A stretch of 35,404 nucleotides of DNA from Tieghemiomyces parasiticus. Its lineage: Eukaryota; Kickxellomycota; Dimargaritomycetes; Dimargaritales; Dimargaritaceae. Every line of letters starts with the position of its first letter. Positions within the stretch are counted from its first letter, which is position 1. Under the pieces are notes generated by a model, which had not been told where the DNA came from, made no database searches, and saw only the letters and a program-made list of their open reading frames with translations. The stretch covers positions 1-35,404 of the forward strand of contig JANBPT010000452.1 of NCBI GenBank assembly GCA_027575765.1. The letters are read 5' to 3'. This document shows, in pieces, positions 21,597-33,800 of the stretch. The translations under genes and the position numbers were made by a program.

Positions 21597-22430
21597 GGAG
21601 AGGTTCTTCTACCCTGCCTTGGGGTATCTAGTTTAATTGAATTCTAGTTTCTATACCTATTCTTCACATTTGTGTGATGAGGGCACCTCCACCAGCACTT
21701 GTACCTGAACCCTCTCAATGGACTCACGCCTCCTGAGGTATACCAATGGTCCGTTGGTCTATGCAGATACCAATGCATATAACATTACCACCTGACTCTT
21801 TTTCTTTTGTTGTTAACAGCTAGTATTACATCTCATTACAGCGTAGCTATATTGCACTACGTACCCGAGTTTACCCTACGTTTTTCCTCAAAATTCCCCT
21901 CCTTTCTTAATCACAGTCTTTGTGGCCTGGCTTTCTACATCACATGATGCTTGCTACCTATGGTTCTTCCTGTCTAACGCACCTTCTTTTATAATGCCTG
22001 TCCATATATAAAAAGGACAATGATTACTGTGGTGCAGTGCAAAGCAACGGGGTCAGAGTACAATATAAGTAAAGGGAAGCTATATGGCAGTCTAGTGTTC
22101 TATTGAGGCGGCCAGCGGACAGGTATTGTTTATTTCTCCTGGCCACTATCATAATGTGACGTTTGGCTACAGCAACCATGTGAAACAACGTAAGGCAAAG
22201 AATACAAAGAACACGGCGTAAAATAGGCGGGTGAATAGTGACGGCATGATAGCATAGAAATGACTAATCATGTTAAGAAAAATGCCATATAATACTAGAC
22301 TTGCTTGGTTTATGATTATTGGACTGCGGATCCAAGGTGAGGTGCCGCTGTTTCCAAGGCTACAATAGGGCAGAAACCACCTTGGCCACACCAAGTTAAT
22401 CAAGTTCTGTTGTTACATCCACATAATAAG
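21597..22430. other. AT-richer spacer between two repeat elements
   Basis: Contains no recognised gene. A TATATAAAAA flanked by TGTCC/GGACA lies near 22002-22022. A hydrophobic 78-codon frame on the minus strand (22167-22403) has no recognisable family and is probably chance or transposon debris. Confidence 0.4.
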
Positions 22431-23450
22431 CATTATAGGTGATAACATGCCTTTGCTGTCCTCCCGTCTATATTGCCATGGTTTCTCTTATGCTTTCTTT
22501 TTTCCCTCATTCACATGGTTGCTTCCACCAAATTTTGTATGGTCACAGATCGGAAGGTATATATATAGAATACTTGTCTGTCGACCATCTCCATAAATAG
22601 TCATACTTCCATATAACGTTACTGTGCTGCTATGGTATCCTCGTCTCCTTGGTATGTACTAGCACCACTTTTACCCTTTGGTCCATCATCCTATTTATTT
22701 GCCAATTGTTGCTACTCATATTTTACCTCTTTTCCCTTCACCTCAACAAACCGATAAAGGACAACCACTTGTAACTTCCGAAGCCCCCCCAGACTCCCTG
22801 GGTGCCTCCTCCGTTCTATCACCTCTACTTCCCCCTTATATTATCTGGTATTTCGTAGCACTTGGTTACCCCTTGTAGCTAAACCCTCCCTTTAGCCCTC
22901 TCCGTACAGTTTATCTCTACCCTCATTAGCCATGAGCCAACTCATAGCTTATTTAGTGATAAATCAGCCAACTGCTGCCAGTTTAGACCTGTTGGTGTTG
23001 GCCGCCATTTACCCATACTATAGATAGGCGGAGCGGCCTTTCTTTTTTACCTGAGGCGGCCTGTTACCCTTGAGTGCCGAACTCCCTGATAACAAAGGCC
23101 TACGCTAACCACTACCTAAATTGTGCTGCTGTCACCCATGCCTGCAGTTCGAACACCAGAGCCAGACTTCTGCCAGTTCCTCCTTCCCTGTACTGTCCTG
23201 ACCTAGTCCCCTGCGACCACTGGTTGCTCAGAGATGTCAAACGGTGGCTGGGATGTAGGAGGTTCACCACGCTGGAGGCGGCTGTGGGCGTCTGGCAATC
23301 GGAGCTGGACAATCTCTCGCCAAGTGATTCAAGAATGTTTATTGATAGTTGGATAGAAAGCGCGTGCCGGATGGTACAGTGATGGTCATTAGTTTAATTA
23401 TAAATCATTAAGGTGTCAGTTACCATGAACCTTATAGATCACCTATAATG
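22431..23450 (+). mobile_element. Decayed mariner-like transposon with 13-bp terminal inverted repeats
   Basis: CATTATAGGTGAT (22431-22443) and ATCACCTATAATG (23438-23450) are perfect inverted repeats 1.02 kb apart, a size typical of mariner elements. The only recognisable coding remnant is the C-terminal part of a transposase ending 55 bp before the right repeat, which is where a mariner transposase ends. Both repeats contain TATA at the edge, so a TA target site is possible. The left half shows no transposase similarity I can see and is probably decayed or replaced. Confidence 0.6.
23074..23382 (+). pseudogene. Mariner-type transposase, C-terminal fragment
   Basis: The frame includes LLPVPPSLYCPDLVPCDHWL, then LLRDVKRWLGCRRF, then IDSWIESACRMVQ. 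This matches the mariner C-terminal block LPHPPYSPDLAPSDYHLF...LKNWLGGKRF...W..C. The final Asp of the catalytic triad is kept in PCD. The residues upstream do not show the HDNARPH motif, and no N-terminal DNA-binding domain is present, so it is a relic rather than an active gene. Confidence 0.75.
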
Positions 23451-23533
23451 GCAAGAACACCCGGCTGCTGTCAACGATAACACGTGGGATCGAAATACTA
23501 TACTGGGGGTTGGAAACCCAGGGCGAAGGAGAA

Positions 23534-24840
23534 CTACATCGGGTCCGGAGTTACCACCATTTGGCGTAGAGTTTCTGACCAGACGCTGAGTAGACGCTGG
23601 ATAATAGGGGGAATACCCTTATTCCTCTGGCCAATGACCAGCAGATCCAGCCGGTCCCCTTCATGGGTAACGGCCAGCTCGAATGGTCGGGGGAGGTCAA
23701 CGGCACGAAGGGCACGCAGTTCAGCCATTACGTTGGTCAGCTCCTGTAATAGGGGCTGGTTGCCATCGGATGGCACTGAGGCTTCCGTCGGGGCCAGGTA
23801 GCTGAACCCGAAAAACGGGTCAATCTCGTAGGGTCTGCGTTGAGAGGACTCTGTAAAGTCACGCAGGTATCGCACCAGGGTTAGCTTCACTCCGTCATCG
23901 ATGCCTGTCCCGAGCGTCTCCTGCGTGTGGCGAAGGGTGGCTCTAAAGCCGGCCGCGCGTGGCGCATCAAGAACGACGGGGACGTAGTGGGCAAAGAAGC
24001 CCATGGCGCGGGAGAGGTCGAAGGCGGTGTCGCCAACGGGTTGGCGGCCGTGGGTCATGAAGGCCAGACCCATGACGTTGAAGTGGAACACATCCTGGTA
24101 GGCCACATGTAGGGCCGTGACCAACAGCTCAATGGGGGTGGCGCCAAAGCGGTTTGCGGTTGAGGTCAGGGTCGACGGGGATATGTCCAGACCGACAAGG
24201 CATTCGGGATTCCGACCACCAGGAGTGCTTTCAGGCATGGCCACTTTGCCCTGCAGACTCACCGCGAGGTCAGGGAGCGGTGGTGGTACAATGAGGGTGT
24301 CGAGGTCGAGGTCCTGTGCTTCCTGGTGCAGATACTCGGCCCACGCTTGGCAGGAGACGGTGGGTGGTTCTACCTGCTGGTCCAGAAGCAGGCGGGTCAG
24401 GTCCTCGGCGAAGACCTTGTACGAGAGGTAGTCCGAGGCCAGGTGGTGGACGCAGTGGAAAAAGTACTGTTCATGACCTAGGTCGAACACGTGGAACGTG
24501 CTGAGCGGACCCTTTTCGATGTCCAACTCGAGGCACAGCGAAGGCAACATGCTCATAACAGTGGCGAAATCTTTGACGGGATGTAGTTCAAACCGGTAGT
24601 GATCGTGCAGTGAACGCTCGCCAACGTCATAGGTCATACTACCCGTTTGGTCGTCTAGGCGGAAGAGACCACGGAGCATGGGGTGGAGCTCAACCACGCG
24701 CCTGACCGCCGTTCGCCACTGCCCCTCGGGAAAGGTCCGGCCAGATTTGAATAATACAGGCAAGGCGACCTGGTTGGGGCTGGTGAGCGACATGGAAAAG
24801 AACGCCAGCTGACCAGGCGTCAAACGAGGGCAACCGATAA
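23534..24840 (-). other. NRPS domain: terminal E-like domain with altered active site
   Basis: The fold family is clear from LTPGQLAFF at the start, VHHLASDYLSYKVFAEDL (about 24410-24455), HGRQPVGDTAFDLSRAMGFF, then VKLTLVRYL and FFGFSYLAP. These parallel every E motif. The EGHGR motif that holds the catalytic Glu reads MTHGR (24045-24062), and FNY reads FSY. The chain ends soon after with MVVTPDPM and a stop. It is therefore either a dead epimerase or one with a new role such as chain release, docking or scaffolding. Confidence 0.85.
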
Positions 24841-27800
24841 CCTCCTGGTCCGGTCTGGTGCTGACGGTCGCGGTTTGGTCGACTACTGCGCAAAGCCTAG
24901 CCACCTGACATAGGGTGTTGTTGCGGTTGAGCTCGGCGATGGCCAAACGGAGACCGTTGCGCTGACATTGGGCCACCACCTGGATGGCGGATAAGGAGTT
25001 ACCGCCGATCTGGTAAAAAGTGCTGTCCAGTCTAATGCCACTCGCGTCCAGGCGCAGACAGTCAGCCACTGTCTGCAGCAGTTGGGACTCGACGGGAGAC
25101 AGGGTGGACAGGTCGGTGTCCGTCGGTGAGCAGTTGAAGTGGAAAGGCGGCAGGGCCTTGCGGTCAACCTTGCCCACCGGGGTCCGGGGGAGCTCGGCCA
25201 GGCCCACCAGGGCACTGGGCACCATGTAGTGAGGGAGGCAGCTACGGAGCCAGTCGAGGACGGCCTCGCTATCGCCAGACAATGCAGGGCAGACGTAGCC
25301 GACCAGGTGCGTATCCTGGACCAGGACGCAGGCCTGGGTGACCGTCAGGTGTGATTCGAGGACGGCCTCCACCTCGCCGAGCTCAACACGGAATCCACGC
25401 ACCTTGACCTGATGGTCGATACGACCCAGGCACTCGACCTGGCCGTCAGGGAGCCAGCGGGCCAAGTCTCCGCTCTGGTAAAGTCGCTCGCCAGTTACAG
25501 GCCACGTGATGAACCTCTCCGCTGTGAGCTCGGGGCGGTTCAGATAGCCCCTGGCAAGACCCTTTCCGCCCAGGTAGAGCTGCCCGGTGACGCCGACGGG
25601 GACGGGGCGTAGGTACTCATCCAGAAGCAGGCCCACTGCGTTAGGTAGGGGATAACCGATGGTGACCGTGTCGCCCACTCGTAGCTTGGCGTGGTGGGTG
25701 GCAATCGTGGCTTCCGCTGGGCCGTACAGGTTGATAAACTCGACATACGGGGCCCACTTGTCCACGAGTGTCTTCGGGCAGGCCTCGCCAATTACCAGGA
25801 CGCTGGTCAGGTTGGGGAAGTCGGTGGGTTCGAATAGAGACAGGAGTGAGGGCGTGAACCCGGCTCGGGTGGAGATGGCCAGGGCTCTATGGTAAGTTTC
25901 GGGCTTGGCAATGACGATGGTGCCGCCACACGACAAGGTGGTCCAAATCTCGGAGATCGACACGTCAAACATTGGTGCCAGCACGGTGGGCACCACAGGC
26001 CCGACCGACATGTCCACAACGTCACGGAACCCGCGGAGATAGTTGACCAGGGCACCGTGCTCGACCATGACGCCTTTAGGAGCGCCCGTAGAACCAGAGG
26101 TATAGACTATGTAGGCAATATCGGTGGGACAAACCTGCGCACCTTTCCAATCTAGCACAGGCGCGTTGAGTAGAAGGTCTGTGCGTTGGATCGTCAGACG
26201 AGGTATGGTTATTGCCACGGTCAGGTTTGACAAATGATTAGGCGACCCCACCACGGCAACACAGGCGGCGTCCTCCAAAATCACCAGCTGGCGTTCTGTG
26301 GGATACTCAGGGGCTATGACCACAAAAGCTGACCCGGTCATCCACACCGCCAACTGGCCCACAATGAGTTCCAAGGAACTGTCAGCTAAAATACCGACTA
26401 CGCGGTCAGGACCGCATCCACCGGTCAAAATAAGTTGGTGGGCTAAGTGCCTTGACAGCCCGTGGAGCTCTTCATAACTATATTCCCAGTTGCCGTTTCG
26501 CAGGACAATGGCATCGGGATTGGATTTTGCGCAGGATAGGAAGTCCTCGTGGGCATAGGAACAGGTGGAGAGATTTATGGGGTTCCGGGCCCAGGTGTTG
26601 GTAAGCAGCTCGTGTTCGGACTCGGACAACATGCTCAAGGAAGCGACTAGATCCGAGGGCGACGTAGTTACCAGCGAGCGGATGGTGGTTTCTAGGTGGT
26701 CCATAACGCGTTCCACGTAGTCGGTGCTGAATATCCCGGTTTGAAAGCCGGCCTTGACGTAGAGTTGCGTACCTAGCTGCGCCGCTACGATAGTCAGGGG
26801 CACGTCAGTAGGATCGTGACTGTCGAGGAGACTGAGGCGGATGGGCAGATCCGTGTCGGACTGCACCTCGGGGTAGTTCTGGTAGACGAGAAGTACGTTG
26901 AACAGTGGCTGCTCCGGGCTCATGCCGCTCCACCGGTGGATATCGGTCAGCCGGCAGTGTTCAAAGTCGTAGGCCGCCGTGCCATCATGGTGGAGAGTCT
27001 GAAGGAGGTCACCCACGGTGAGCGCTCGGCCGATACGGGCACGGCAAGGGATGGTGCTGATGCAAGGCCCAATGGTGGACTCGACTTGCGCCACGGCCAC
27101 GTTGCGGCCGGACACCACCGTGCCAAAGACCGGATGCTCGGACCCCGTGTGGCGGTGGAGGACGAGGGCCACAACGGCTCTAAAAAACGTGGATACCGTG
27201 ACACCAAGTGACTGGGCAAAGTCGACGACTTGATCGCCTAATTCCAGGGTGCGGGCCAGGGTGCCGTAGTATGCTGCGTCGGAGGGCTTGACAGTCGAGT
27301 CGGGCACGCAGTAAGGGTCGACCAATAGGCTGGGTGACTCTATGCCATCCAACTGGGCCGCCCAGAACCGTTCGGCTTGAGTCGTGTCGCCAGCTTGAAT
27401 ATGCGCCACCAGCTCCTTCACCTGGCCTGCGGGTGGCACTACTCGCCCGGCGTAGTTGAGCAGTAGATCGTTCGTAAACAAGCCCCCTGACCACCCGTCG
27501 AGGATGGCGTGGTGAATTGAGATGACCAGGCGGTGGTGATCCGGGGCAAGGTGAAACAGGCCGAAGCGGATGGGGATCTGCTTGAGGTCGAAGCCCTGCT
27601 CCCGCTCAAGCCTTATGTACTCCGCTTGGGCTAGCTCAGGGTCCAGGTCCGACCAGTCAGCCACGAGCCAGCGGGCGTCGGCGTGCTTCCTGACCAGTTG
27701 CAAGTTGGCGAATGGCGTGTCAGGCAGTCCCAACAAGAACTGAGTGCGGAATATCGCGTGCTGCTGGGCCGTTGTTGCCCAGGCCTCCTGGAGTCGCACT

Positions 27801-30800
27801 GCGTCTAGAGGACCTTGAATATCGTAAATAAGCAGCACCATGTAGGCCGCCGGATCATTCAGCGTGGCCAGCAGCAGTCCTTCCTGAATCGGGAGACAGG
27901 GGTACAGGTCGTCCAAGTCAGCCAGGGACAGGTCCAAGTTAGGCAGCATCTCATGGACTACCTGGCCAAATGCGGGCTCAGATAGGCGGGCGAGTCCATA
28001 GTCGCTAGCCGTGCGACACGGAAGGGGACTGGATAGTGCGGCCTGGATGAGCTGCTGGAAGTTGTCGAGCCAAAGGTCGGTGATGGTATTGGCCGTGCCC
28101 TCGTGGTACATTATGGTTGAGTACTCGAGGGTTAGGGTGAGGCCATGTTTCCCGTCGTAATCACATGAGGCGCTCAAGGCATGCTGAACTACCTCGTCAA
28201 GGCTAAGGGCGTGCGACCAGCCGTTGCCAAGGACGGCTGGGGACCAGAAGGCGTCGCTGGCTTCAAGTTGGTTGAACCGGCCGGCGTAGTTGAACACGAC
28301 CCCGGTGGGCTGAGTAAGGGACTTGTCGCTGGTCAATTGCGAATGATTCCTTCCCTTCAAGTACTTGAGGAGGCCGTAGGGGAAGCCGCTGTCAGGAATA
28401 GAGCGCAGGCGCTGCTTGACGTGGGCCAGCGGACGCAGTACTTGGGGAAGGGATGCATAGTACTCACTCTGGCCGGGATGGAAGGCGACCGGGTAGATGG
28501 CTGTGAACCAGCCGAGGGTGCGCGACACGTCAAGGTCCGAACGCCAGGGTTGGCGGCCATGGCCCTCCATTTGTACTTCCAGTGAGTCCAGTTGGAAGGC
28601 AGTGGTGAGGGCCATGACGAGCGAGGCCACCATGAACTCCTGCGGCGAGGCGTCCACCCGCGGTGCCGCTTGCTCATAGAGTATTTGGGACAATTCCAAC
28701 CCCAGATTCCGCCCTACTGATTGGACAGTGCGATAGGTCACTGGGTCGGCTGGAACAGGTAGGATGTCAATCGGAAGGGTAGAAACCGGACCGTGGTCGG
28801 GCCACAGGTCGTCAGCTAGAGCCGGGGCGTAATCGTTGACTAACATGGCCCACTCGCGAAAGGGAAGGGTCTTGGGCTGCAGCAACTGGCCCTGCAGCAG
28901 AGATTCGAGGTCCTCCAGCATAATGCGCCAGGACACAAAGTCAATGCACAGGTGGTGAACAGTGAGGTAGACGTAGGACTGGGCATCCACAGTGAGTAAA
29001 GAGCAGGCCAGCACTGGACCTTGTTCCACGTTGATGGACTGCTGTGTGCGCAGAACCCAGTCGTCATAGTCATCTAGCAGTAGGCTTTCCTCGGTGACCG
29101 AGGCAAAGCGGGCCAGAAAGGCGTCGGTGCTGGTGTCCTCGGGAAGTGGTAGCACTGCCATACTCGACTTGCCATCCCTGTCAGTTAAACGCAGGCGTAG
29201 AATGTCATGATGTACCACCAGGGCACGGATGGCCTCCTTGAAAGTGGCTAGAGTGGGTGGACTCCGACAGCTAAGTAGGGAGGACTGGTTGAAGTGATTA
29301 ACATTACCCATGCTTGGGATGACTTGGCGCATAACGGCGGTGGGGGATATGGGGCCTGAAGGGTCCATCTGAGGTTTGGACTCACTTGTATCCAGGATCG
29401 GCTGGGCACATTGCTCTAGTCGTGCCAACTTCGGGTGTTTCAAGATATCGGCCACCGTGAGCTTCAAGCCGTACTTCTTACACCGTGAGGAGAACTGGAT
29501 GGCCGAGATGGAGTCACCACCCAGACGCAAGAAGGAGGCCGAGGGAAACACCCGGGCAGGGTCGAGGCTGAGGACCTCAACCAGGGCGCGACGTAGGGTG
29601 GCGAACTTTCCTGAGGCAGGCTGGCCGTCTAAACCGTCTGAGTCGTCCAAGTCCCGCTCTTGGGGTAGAGGCAGGGCCTGGAGTGCCCGACGGTCGACTT
29701 TACCAATGGAGGTCAGGGGAAGAGCCTCCATCGACACAACCACCTCCGGCACCATGTAGTGGGGCAGCTTAGCTGTGATGTGCTCCTTCAGCGCTTCGAT
29801 CTTGACATCGGTAGGTGAGACGTAGACAGCCAAACACTTGTCTTTGACCAGGGCTACGGCGTTGGCTACGCCGGGGAAGGCTTGGCAAGTACTCTCGATC
29901 TCACCTAACTCAATACGGAAACCGCGTAGTTTCACTTGGAAGTCCTTGCGGCCTAGAACTTGTACTTCACCATCAGTCATCCAGCAGCCCATGTCACCGG
30001 TACGGTATAATCGACCAGGACCAAAGGGGTTGGTCACAAATGCTTTGCTTGTCAGCTCGGGTCGTCTCCAGTACCCCTCAGACACACCAGCTCCGCCAAT
30101 GTAGACTTCACCTAGTCGGCCGATAGGCACCGGGCGCAGCTGGTCGTCCAGGATGTGGCATTGTATATTTGCCATAGTAGTTCCGACGGTGATTTTCTCG
30201 CCAGGTCTGATCAACCTACCGTGGCTTAATATGGTCGCTTCTGTGGGACCGTAAGCGTTATACAGTCGAGCCCGACCAAACCATTTGGTGGCCGCACTAG
30301 GTTGGAATGCTTCACCACCGACTAGGAGGTGGGTAATGTTGCAGTAATCCGTGGGTTCAAGGGCCGCCAGGACCGAGGGAACCAAGAAGCAGGCGGTGAT
30401 GCGATGTAAGTCATTAAGAAGCTCCCCATCTTGGAAAACCAGGGTTCCACCGGCATGGAAGGCGCCAAATATCTCGATTAAGAGAGCGTCAAAGGAGAGG
30501 TTCGCAACCTGGAGAAATCGGCAGTCAGGGGGCAACTGGAAGCGTTCACTAAAAGCCAGGATAAAGTTGGTTAGGGAGCGGTGGGTGACCTGTACACCCT
30601 TCGGCTGGCCAGTAGTTCCCGAGGTGAACACAATGTAGGCCAGGGAGTCAGGGTTGTGCTCCATAGGTAGTTGTAGTATCGGCTCCTGCGTGGAATCAGT
30701 CAAGACGTGGTCGGCATAGATAACTCGCTTCGACTGGAGGCCAAGTCCGGCAGCTAGATCGCCTGTGGTGGAATGGGTCACCACCCATGGGCCGTCCAGA

Positions 30801-33800
30801 AGGTCTACCATGTAGAGGAGGCGGTCCGGGGCGTTCTTGGCGTCCATGGGCACGCACACACCTCCCAGAAGGAGTACGGCAAGGTAGCTGAAGATGAACT
30901 CAGGGCAGCGCGTAAATAACAGTGCCACTCGGTCGCCACAGCGAGCGCCTTGGCTATGCAGGGCAGTGGCAATGGCGCAGGTCTGGCGGTGCACCTCGGC
31001 GTAGGTGAACTGGTCGGTGACGGACTCCAGGGCAATGGTGTCAGCACGGGTGGCCAAATGCTGGGTGAAGAACTGGTGGGCCAGCCAGTCCTTCTGCGGG
31101 AAGTCGATGGTGGTGCCGTCAGACCACTGGCTAACCAGCGCCTGCTCTGCTACAGGCAGGGACATGATGTTACCAAGTGTTCCAGTATGACCAGAGACAA
31201 TGGCAGCTAAGCAATGGTCGATGAAGTGGACTAGGTAGTGGGCGTAGCTCGGATTGCAGTATCGGGTCTGGTAAATCAGGTTCAGCATCAACACATCATC
31301 CTGGTCATAGACATTGGCAGTGTAGGCATACTCTGTAAAGTTCTGTCCGGAACGAGGGACGTAGTTAATCTGGTCGGTACGGGTGGAGGTCGTGGTCTCG
31401 TAGTTGTCGTAGACTAGGAGGGAGGTGAACAGGTCACCATCGGCATCCAGCTTAGCCCACCGCTTGATATCGACTAGACTGCATTGCTCGTACGCGGTGA
31501 GGGTCCCCGAGTCAGCATTGACTTGACGGAGGAACTCGGTGATGGTGTGGTTGCGGTCAACTCTCACGCGTAGGGGTAGAGTATTAATACACATACCCAC
31601 CATACCTTCGACGCCAGGGACGGGCACGTTGCGACCCGACACGAGCACACCCAACGTCACCTCCTCATTCTCGCCAAGGTACCGTGCTAAGGTTAGGGCC
31701 CAGACGGCGCGAAGTAGGGAGTTTACGGTCAGCCCCATCCCACGGCAGAACTGTTTGATGGCGAGGAGGCTGGTGGACACGGGGTGACTAATCTCACCGT
31801 GCTCAGTTGGCTTGGCGTTGGACTCCCTGGGGAACTGGATGGTGGGGTGCAGCTTGACTCCATCCAGATTATCCCTCCAGAAAGCAGCCATGCCTTCCTG
31901 GTTAATGTGGGTCAGATGCCGGATAAATTCATGGTACTGGGGCCGTGGCTGGGTCTTCACCCCGTGGTAATACTGCAGGGATTCGGCCATCACGATACTC
32001 TCCGACCAAGCGTCGAGCAAGGCGTGATGGAACGTGGTGCAGAACAGGTGACGACCAGCCGGACCGCGGTAGACGGCAAAGCGAAGCAGCGGACCAGTCA
32101 GGGTGAAGCCGCGCGCCCGGTCGGCGGCAAGGTGGTGGTGCTCGGCCTGGTCAAGGCTTGTCAGGGGCTGGTCATGGTAGGTCCACTCGAAATCAGTGTC
32201 ACGGAGTACCACTTGGAGGAAGGCGTGCTGCGACTGGTCGGTGGGGACAAGGAACTTGGTACGCAGGATCTGGTGGGATCGGACGACCTGTGACCAGCTC
32301 TGGTGCAGCTTGGCCACGTCAAGCGGGCCTGTCAGGTCGTAGACCGTCTGCACCATGTAGGCGCTGGGGTCTTTGAGAGTGCTGACGAGGAACCCCTGCT
32401 GCAGGCTGGACACGGGCAAGATATCCTCGATGGTTTCAGTGTCAACCCCCATGCTTGTCGCAACCTCAGCCGTCAGCTCCTCCACAACCACCCCAGAGGA
32501 AGCAACGAGTTCAAACGGCTGGTAGGCCATCGTGGTAGAGGGCGAGCTATCAAAGTCTATGATACCAGAAAGCGCCGCAGGGGTGCTGTACTGGAATATC
32601 TGTGCGATACTGACATGGATGCCATGATCACGACACAGTGAGGAGAGCCGGATGGCCGAGATGGAGTCGCCACCCAGTTGGAAGAAGGAGTCATGGATAT
32701 CAATCTGGGATGCTGGCATGTTTAGAACTTGGGCCATGGTGTCGACGATCAGGAGCTGCACCTGGTTCTCCGGCGCAGTCACCGCACGATCGCACGCTTG
32801 GCTGATCAAGGAGGGTAGGAGGCCATGCAGTCGGCGTTTGTCGGTCTTGCCGTTCGCAGTCCGCGGCAGTTCAGTAAGCGGGAAGAAGGCACTAGGTACC
32901 ATATACGGCGGAAGGTAAGCCACCGCGTGCGCCTTCAGGCTCGATGGAGTAATGGTGTCGGGACAAACAAACGCATACAGCTTACCAGATGAAAAAACCA
33001 CTGCGACCGAGCTGACCTCAAAGCACTGACCCAGGACAACCTCAATCTCCTGGGGTTCCACACGATGGCCGCGAACCTTGACCTGATCGTCACTGCGGGC
33101 GAAGTACTCCACCGTCCCGTCTAGCAGCCAGCGGCCCACATCACCCGTACGGTACAGATAATCTTTACCAGTAAACGGGTTGGGCAGGAGGGCCTTAGAA
33201 TTAAGATCGGGGCGGTTCACATAGCCGCGGGTGACGCAGATACCGCCAACGTAAATCTCTCCAGGTACGCCGACCGGTACAGGGCGAAGCTTGTGGTCCA
33301 GGATGTAGCACTCTGTGTTGGGAAGGGGGCGGCCGATGGTGACAGGGCCTCCGGAGGTAAACTGCACGGTGTGGCTTAGTAAACACTCAGTGGGGCCATA
33401 CATGTTGGTGACGGGACAGTGGCTTGACCAGCGCTCGGCAAGAGGAAGGGGCAGGGCCTCCCCACCGGCCATCACATGGCGAAGGTTGGGATACTTGGTC
33501 GGGTCGAGAGTGGCCAGAACGGAGGGTGTGACCATAAAGGCGTCGACCTTGAGCAACGTGTCCAGGAGGTCGTTGCGCAGCACGACCGTGGAACCGTTGC
33601 ACAGAGTGGCCAGGATTTCAACGAGGCAGCCGTCGAAGGTGAGGGCCATGTTCTGCATCACCCTCATTCCCGATCGGATGACAATGACCTCCGGCGACTG
33701 CTGGACGATGTTTGCCAGGACACGATGTTCCGTTAGGACGCCCTTAGGCAGCCCGGTTGTGCCAGATGTGTACACTATGTGCGACAGGTCAGTGGATCGG

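Noticed and set aside
22167..22403. Hydrophobic 78-codon minus-strand frame
   Set aside because: It could be read as membrane segments, but AT-rich DNA yields such residues by chance and no family is recognisable.
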